DNA from: Bubalus kerabau
Lineage: Eukaryota; Chordata; Mammalia; Artiodactyla; Bovidae
Length of the DNA stretch: 64,000 nt
Direction of reading: 5' to 3'
Assembly (NCBI RefSeq): GCF_029407905.1
Contig: NC_073626.1
Coordinates: forward strand, 83,169,482-83,233,481
The position numbers and the translations under genes were made by a program. Position 1 is the first letter of the stretch; every line of letters starts with the position of its first letter. Shown one piece after another: positions 57,927-64,000 of the stretch. The notes beneath the pieces are model-generated. The model was not told where the DNA came from, did not search any database, and saw only the letters and a list, made by a program, of their open reading frames with translations.

Positions 57927-58724
57927 GGAGGGAAGGGAAAACATTAAAGCTAATTTGGAAAGGACAAAGGTTACCCTCAATTTCTTGTGGAGCCCCAGCT
58001 GGTTTTCTGTTAAGTCTTAGTTTTCAGTGAGTCACAGTAGACCATAGATGAAAACAGTTTTGCCAGCCACCCTCCACCCTCACCACCTTCCCACCATCCA
58101 TTCCCCTTCCTCATTTGTCCCTACTCCCCCCCTCCCCCCCCCGACCACCAAGAAACCATTCACTGGAGCCAATGGTTCTCAGAAGATGAAGAACAGACCT
58201 ATTGCTGAAGAATAAGTATTAATAGTTGAAGAAAGGGAAAGCCTCCTAGATTTTCCAGCAGCAGCAAATTTTGCAAGGGCATTCATGGGCTCTATACAGA
58301 ATACAGCCAGCAGAGCCACACAGAGGACCTCAGCATATGGGGCAGCTAACTGATTAAACACCATTTAGAGAACTTTCTCATTTACTCCTACTTTCTTATG
58401 GTTTATGTAAACAATTCCTACTCCCTAGGTGATGAGTGAAATACAAACTCCTTAGGGTTTTCTGATGAGGTACAGATTTGAAGAAAAATAATTAAATTGT
58501 GCATAGTAAATAAGATAGTGATAAACTCTTCAGACAAATTAAGGTGTTATCTAAAAAATCTAAATTTTAAACTATCAGGGACTTGAAAACCACTGTATCA
58601 ACAGAGTTGACTTGTATGGGCTAGATCTTTATGGTCATCTTCCACTGGCAGATACAGGTTCTGGACTAGGAAGTGGCAGAAGTGTATTCATTGAGCGATC
58701 CAATAATATTTACTGCTCAAAAAT
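57927..58724. other. Non-repetitive-looking DNA with C-run
   Basis: A C-rich tract lies at 58122-58142 (two C-runs around one T). I recognise no gene or transposon. Confidence 0.5.
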
Positions 58725-59510
58725 CAGACCACATCACTCTTCTGCCTGAAATTCTCAAATAGCTTCCCTTTGATTTTCAATACACTCTATAAAAATGCTA
58801 CCATCTGACCTTTTCCCATCTTGTACTCATTCATCATTCCTCAGCAGATTGCTGAGAAATGATGATCTGCTTACTGATATTCCAATCAAATTTGTTTCCA
58901 CCTTAGGCCTTCAGCACTTTTTACTTCCTCCACTTAGAATACTCCTTCCCCAGATCAATGCATACCATGATTTAGACCCCACTCTGGGTGTCTCAGCTCA
59001 AAATATGTATCTTTGGGGAAGTCTTCTCTAACTACCCTACCTCATGTTCCCACCACTCTTAAGTCATTCTTGATGAACACAATTCTGCCTTCTTTTTCTC
59101 ATACACTGTATCATGCTCAGAAAATATCTTAATGTGTTTTCTGGCATCTTAGTTACTATCTATTTCCCTGAAAGTGAAACTGTTAGCCATCCAGTTATGT
59201 TGGACTCTTTGTGACCCCATGGACTGAAGTCCACCAGGCTCCTATGTCCATTGAATGCTCCAGGCAAGAATAATGGAGTGGGTAGCCATTCCCTTCTTTA
59301 TAGGATCTTCCCAACCCAGGGATCAAACCTGGGTCTCCTGCATTGCAGACAGATTCTTTACCGCCTGAGCCACCAGGGAACCAGAATATAAATTAATAAG
59401 CTAAAGGAACATGTCTATCTTGTTCACCACTATTCCTAGAATCTAAAATAGGACTTGGAAAATTGCAAATGTTCAGTAAATATTTATGGAATGATTCAAG
59501 ACTAGCAATC
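58725..59510 (+). mobile_element. L2 (LINE-2) 3' end, interrupted by SINE
   Basis: Ancient sequence in the order typical of the L2 3' region: 'aaattctcaaatagcttccc', 'ggccttcagcactttttact', 'gaatactccttccccagatc', 'gtctcagctcaaaatatgta'. After the SINE at 59172-59383 it ends 'atgttcagtaaatatttatg' with 'gaatga'. It is diverged and makes no protein. Confidence 0.75.
59172..59383 (-). mobile_element. Bov-tA SINE in L2
   Basis: Reverse Bov-tA: 'ggactctttgtgaccccatg', 'caacccagggatcaaacctg', and the head 'ccgcctgagccaccaggga' at the right. It splits the L2 remnant. Confidence 0.93.
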
Positions 59511-59947
59511 ATTTTAAATCAAAACAGTTATAACTCAAATAAATTATTTTGAGTATTCTCTTTAACAAAGGAAGTAACAAAACTTGGAAGTATGATACGG
59601 AAAGTTTCTATAAAATACACAGAAGGGCAACTACACAGATAGGTGGACATGTTGGGAGAGAATTATGCAATAGAGAGTATAGTTTATAAAAAGAAAAAGG
59701 AATCTAATTTTACCTCGTGGTCAGAATATAATCTTATGGTCCTAGGTCAATAGAATGATCAATTAATCAACTGATTAGTAACGATCACACACAAATGATC
59801 ATTTATGATCTCAATGTTTGACTCCTACTCCATATCTATGCCCCTTGACTTCTAGTGCTGTAGTACCTCTCAGTGTGACTTCTTATAGTCAAAGGGAGGT
59901 TATTAATCATCATGCAAGCAAAAGCTTGATAAAAATACATATTTATT
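59511..59947. other. Non-repetitive-looking DNA
   Basis: I recognise no gene or repeat. Confidence 0.5.
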
Positions 59948-60561
59948 TATATATTTATTTTTAATCTTATTTTATTTTTAAACTTTACAATACTGTATTG
60001 GTTTTGCCAAATATCGAAATGAATCCGCCACAGGCATACATGTGTTCCTGATCCTGAACCCTCCTCCCTCCTCCTTCCTCTCTCCCCATACCATCCCTCT
60101 GGGTCATCCCAGTGTACCAGCCCCAAGCATCCAGTATCGTGCATCGAACCTGGACTGGCAACTCGTTTCACACATGATAGTATACATGTTTCAATGCCAT
60201 TCTCCCAAATCTTCCCACCCTCTCCCTCTCCCACAGAGTCCATATGACTGTTCTATACATCAGTGTCTCTTTTGCTGTCTCGTATACAGGGTTATTGTTA
60301 CCATCTTTCTAAATTCCATATATATGTGTTAGTATACTGTATTGGTGTTTTTCTTTCTGGCTTACTTCACTCTGTATAATAGGCTTCAGTTTCATCCATC
60401 TCATTAGAACTGATTCAAATGAATTCTTTTTAATGGCTGAGTAATACTCCATTGTGTATATGTACCATAGCTTTCTTATCCATTCATCTGCTGATGGACA
60501 TCTAGGTTGCTTTCATGTCCTGGCTATTATAAACAGTGCTGCAATGAACATTGGGGTACAC
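59948..60561 (-). mobile_element. 5'-truncated L1 3' end (young bovine type)
   Basis: Reverse L1: T-rich tail (59948-59990), 3'UTR (60000-60310), then ORF2 C-terminal sequence up to 'aacattggggtacacg' at 60545-60560. Its coding remnant matches 'PMFIA.L.IIARTWKQP' of copy 1. A possible imperfect target duplication ('tacatatttattt' at 59936-59948, 'acacatttattt' at 60569-60580) does not abut the element exactly, so the border is uncertain. Confidence 0.92.
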
Positions 60562-60778
60562 GAAGAAAACACATTTATTTTTATGCACAATAGGGTGTGT
60601 CTGTTCTTATACATCTGCCTCTAAGTGTGTACTGAAACCTATTGGAAGGATTTGAGACACAAATAATTGACACTATTCTAAACCAGCCAACAGCTAACCA
60701 AACTTCCAGTATATCAGAGTGTCCAGGTCAAATCAGTAACCAACAAAGATAACTACAGAAATATAAATGAGTCCAGCT
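60562..60778. other. Short unclassified gap
   Basis: About 217 bp between L1 and BovB; nothing recognised. Confidence 0.5.
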
Positions 60779-62700
60779 ATTGTACAGGAGACAGGGATCA
60801 AGACCATCCCCATAGAAAAGAAATGCAAAAAAGCAAAATGGCTGTCTGGGGAGGCCTTACAAATAGCTGTGAAAAGAAGAGAAGCGAAAAGCAAATGAGA
60901 AAAGGAAAGATATAAGCATCTGAATGCAGAGTTCCAAAGAATAGCAAGAAGAGATGAGAAAGCCTTCCTCAGCGATCAATACAAAGAAATAGAGGAAAAC
61001 AACAGAATGGGAAAGACTAGGGATCTCTTCAAGAAAATTAGAGATACCAAGGGAACATTTCATGCAAAGATGGGCTCGATAAAGGACTTAAATGGTATGG
61101 ACCTAAAAGAAGCAGAAGATATTAAGAAGAGGTGGCAAGAATACACAGAAGAAGTGTACAAAAAAGATCTTCACGGCCCAGATATTCACGATGGTGTGAT
61201 CACTGACCTAGAGCCAGACATCCTGGAATGTGAAGTCAAGTGGGCCTTAGAAAGCATCACTACAAACAAAGCTAGTGGAGGTGATGGCATTCCAGTTGGG
61301 CTATTCCAAATCCTGAAAGATGATGCTGTGAAAGTGTTGCACTCAATATGCCAGCAAATTTGAAAAACTCAGCAGTGGCCACAGGACTGGAAAAGGTCAG
61401 ATTTCATTCCAATCCCAAAGAAAGGCAATGCCAAAGAATGCTCAAACTACCGCACAATTGCACTCATCTCACACGCTAGTAAAGTAATGCTCAAAATTCT
61501 CCAAGCCAGGCTTCAGCAATATGTGAACCGTGAACTTCCTGATGTTCAAGCTGGTTTTAGAAAAGGCAGAGGAACCAGAGATCAAATGGCCAACACCCGC
61601 TGGATCATGGAAAAAGCAAGAGAGTTCCAGAAAAGCATCTATTTCTGCTTTACTGACTATGCCAAAGCCTTTGACTGCGTGGATCACAATAAACTGTGGA
61701 AAATTCTGAAAGAGATGGGAATACCAGACCACCTGACCTTCCTCTTGAGAAACCTGTACGCAGGTCAGGAAGCAACAGTTAGAACTGGACATGGAGCAAC
61801 AGACTGGTTCCAAATAGGAAAAGGAGTACATCAAGACTGTATATTGTCACCCTGCATGCAGAGTAAATCATGAGAAACACTGGACTGGAAGAAGCACAAG
61901 CTGGAATCAAGATTGCTGGGAGAAATATCAATAACCTCAGATATGCAGATGACACCACCCTTATGGCAGAAAGTGAAGAGGAACTCAAAAGCCTCTTGAT
62001 GAAAGTGAAAGAGGAGAGTGCAAAAGTTGGCTTAAAGCTCAACATTCAGAAAATGAAGATCATGGCATCTAGTCCCATCACTTCATGGGAAATAGATGGG
62101 GAAACAGTGGACACAGTGTCAGACTTTATTTTTTTGGGCTCCAAAATCACTGCAGATGGTGACTGCAGCCATGAAATTAAAAGACACTTACTCCTTGGAA
62201 GGAAAACCTAGATAGCATATTCAAAAGCAGAGCCATTACTTTGCCAACAAAGGTCCGTCTGGTCAAGGCTATGGTTTTTCCTGTGGTCATGTATGGATGT
62301 GAGAGTTGGACTGTGAAGAAGGCTGAGTGCCGAAGATTTGATGCTTTTGAACTGTGGTGTTGGAGAAGACTCTTGAGAGTCCCTTGGACTGCAAGGAGAT
62401 CCAACCAGTCCATTCTGAAGGAGATACGCCCTGGGATTTCTTTGGAGGGAATGATGCTGAAGCTGAAGCTCCAGTACTTTGGCCACCTCATGTGAAGAGT
62501 TGACTCATTAGAAAAGACTCTGATGCTGGGAGGGATTGGGGGCAGGAGGAGAAGGGGACGACAGAGGATGAGATGGCTGGATGGCATCACTGAGTCGATG
62601 GACGTGAGTCTCAGTGAACTCCGGGAGTTGGTGATGGACAGGGAGGCCTGGCGTGCTGCGATTCATGGGGTCAGAAAGAGTCGGACACGACTGAGCGACT
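60779..62700 (+). pseudogene. BovB pol linker, RT and C-terminal region, lightly degraded
   Basis: The pieces in order are: the Lys-rich linker ('TIPIEKKCKKAKWLSGEA'), frame 61007-61363 ('RDLFKKIRDTKGTFHAKMGS', 'ALESITTNKASGGDGIPVGL') ending at TGA 61361-61363 where other copies have Trp, frame 61487-61873 ('FRKGRGTRDQMANTRWIMEK', 'FTDYAKAFDCVDHNKLWKIL'), about 16 bp lost near 61854, then frame 61870-62211 with an intact YADD (61942-61953). A second loss near 62206 precedes 62241-62495 ('VMYGCESWTVKKAECRRFDA'). It is the best preserved plus-strand BovB RT here. Confidence 0.93.
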
Positions 62701-62719
62701 GATCTGATCTGATCTGATG
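60779..62719 (+). mobile_element. BovB, 1.9 kb, 5'-truncated, with (TGATC)n tail
   Basis: Sense BovB from the linker region ('tgtacaggagacagggatca') to its 3' end. The terminus is 'gactgatctgatctgatctg' where most other copies here have TGAAC units. I found no confident target-site duplication. Confidence 0.94.
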
Positions 62720-63044
62720 GGTATAGAAAATGTATATATATGTATGTGTGTGTGTGTATAAATACACTCAAATACAAAGACACACAATAACTTTTTATAT
62801 ATGTATGATATTTTGATGTGCTTTATTGAATATTTTTACTCTATATTGGATACTTGATGAACCCAAGATAAATAACATGTGAACTTCAGTGATGTTATGT
62901 ATGGGGTTGGCCTTAATTAAAGCAGGCCTCAGAGTATAGTTTGAAGGGTACACAGTGGTCTGTTCCTTTTTAAAATCCTGTTGGTCCTGCCTTAGTGCAT
63001 AAAATTATTACTCTTAAGGCCTTGAAAGCCACTGATAAAAAACA
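62720..63044. other. Microsatellite and unclassified DNA
   Basis: (AT)n/(GT)n tract at about 62731-62760 directly after the BovB tail; the remainder is unrecognised. Confidence 0.6.
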
Positions 63045-63269
63045 CATGTGTGTGCTCAATTGCTCAGTTGTGTTTGACCCTTTGTGACCCCGTGGACTTT
63101 AGCCTGTCAGGCTGCTCTGTCCATGGAATTTTCCAGGCAAGAATACTAGAGTGGATTGGCATTTCCTACTCTAGAGGATCTTCCTGACCCAGGGATTGAA
63201 CCTGCCGTTGTCTCTGTGTCTCCTCACTAGTAGGCAGATTCTTTACCACTAGCACCACCTGGGAAGCCC
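63045..63269 (-). mobile_element. Bov-tA SINE
   Basis: Reverse Bov-tA: 'gtgtgctcaattgctcagtt' at the left, 'cctgacccagggattgaacc' and 'caccacctgggaagccc' (head) at the right. The repeat 'aaacacatg' at 63041-63049 and 63299-63307 is not adjacent to the head, so it is not accepted as its duplication. Confidence 0.93.
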
Positions 63270-64000
63270 TCTACCTTCCCCCTACCCCCAAAAATAATAA
63301 ACACATGGAACCTATGAAAAGTCTAGCACTGCCTTCACATTGGAATTCAATTATTTTGTTCCTAACTTTCTAGTCACTACTATGTGGCTAAATAGGATCT
63401 TATTGTAGGTCAAGACTCTACTTGATCTAATTTATAGAATTCAAAGAATTGCAATAGGTGATATAAATGAAGCAAAAGGGCATTATCTATCCATGTTTAG
63501 TACACGATACAGTATATATTTTTGTATATGTGTGTATATAATGTGTGTGTATATATGTGTATATATAGTAAATATTCCCCTAAAATCTGCTTTATTTTCC
63601 TGAAAATATCATTAAATAATTGCTTCATTTTCCCATATTTGATTTTAATAAGCTATTTTGCAGGATATAATAGTTAAATACTATTTGGACTAAATACATT
63701 TAAGTAATAGTTTTCCTCATAAAGGAGTGGCTGGATTGTGTTCTCCATCGTTGGTAAATCTTCTGAAGAGCCAACACCTGGGGAAGGCTTATAGTAAAGG
63801 CCTCATTTGAACATTTTAGTTTTGTGGATGGATTTAAAACTAAGGATTTGACTCATCAGTATATAGGCGGGTCTTTGCTGTTTTACTTTTGTCCTCTGTC
63901 CCAGTTTTCTCTTGCTGCAATAATCACTGCATGACAAATCCAAAATCCTTGAATCTTCATGTGAGCTGTTCATCTCTTCTGGTTTTCAGTTCACTTGCTC
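63270..64000. other. Unclassified AT-rich DNA to window end
   Basis: An imperfect (TA)n/(TGTG)n tract lies at about 63510-63570. No gene is recognised. Confidence 0.5.

Noticed and set aside
59936..60580. Target-site duplication for the L1 at 59948-60561
   Set aside because: The T/A-rich similarity is imperfect and does not abut the element on the right; low-complexity sequence makes it unreliable.
8684..63269. tRNA genes
   Set aside because: The tRNA-like segments are heads of Bov-tA and CHR SINEs. They lack an intact cloverleaf and have degraded A and B boxes.
63041..63307. 'aaacacatg' pair as duplication for the last SINE
   Set aside because: About 30 bp lie between the SINE head and the right copy.
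1..64000. CRISPR array, operon or bacterial mobile system
   Set aside because: No regularly spaced short repeats with unique spacers; repeat content is plainly ruminant.

Overview
The window is mammalian nuclear DNA from a ruminant, almost certainly a bovid and probably a cattle relative. The evidence is the repeat content: L1 of the bovine (L1-BT) type, BovB/RTE LINEs, tRNA-headed Bov-tA and Bov-A2 SINEs, a cetartiodactyl CHR-type SINE, and older mammalian MIR, L2, MER5 and MLT1-type remnants. Family names come from recognition, not from a database search. I found no host protein-coding exon, no structural RNA gene and no CRISPR. Every long reading frame belongs to a retrotransposon.

Layout. 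1-7822: a nearly full-length plus-strand L1 (copy 1) cut by the window edge, with long 5'UTR, intact ORF1, dead ORF2 and 3'UTR/poly(A). 7823-10715: quieter DNA with an MLT1-like LTR, two SINEs and a short L1. 10716-17410: a three-level nest, in which L1 copy 2 (with a 3' transduction) sits in a BovB that sits in an older L1 3' end. 17411-21850: sparse DNA with MIR, CHR and SINE remnants. 21853-24960: nearly complete minus-strand BovB. 24961-31150: the longest repeat-poor stretch, with an arguable conserved-element candidate near 26370-26665. 31151-35887: Bov-tA, a 2.3 kb BovB, and a BovB with a textbook 5' inversion. 35888-42000: SINEs and BovB tails. 42002-46250: ancient L1 debris carrying two SINEs (one a hairpin) and a solo LTR. 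46278-50157: young L1 with two successive 3' ends inside one target-site duplication. 50280-51785: older L1 3' end split by BovB. 51786-56486: sparse, with MER5-like copies and a 37 bp L1 insertion. 56487-57926: a second BovB 5' inversion. 57927-64000: L2, L1, a 1.9 kb BovB and SINEs.

Nothing here is a cooperating gene set. The interest lies in retrotransposition mechanism: two independent BovB twin-priming inversions with exact target-site duplications, a readable L1 3' transduction, double-tailed L1, very short L1 insertions, a palindromic Bov-A2, and a premature stop in the reverse-transcriptase domain shared by two L1 copies. That shared stop suggests a cis-defective L1 lineage was mobilised in trans. 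I did not find a convincing new biological system.
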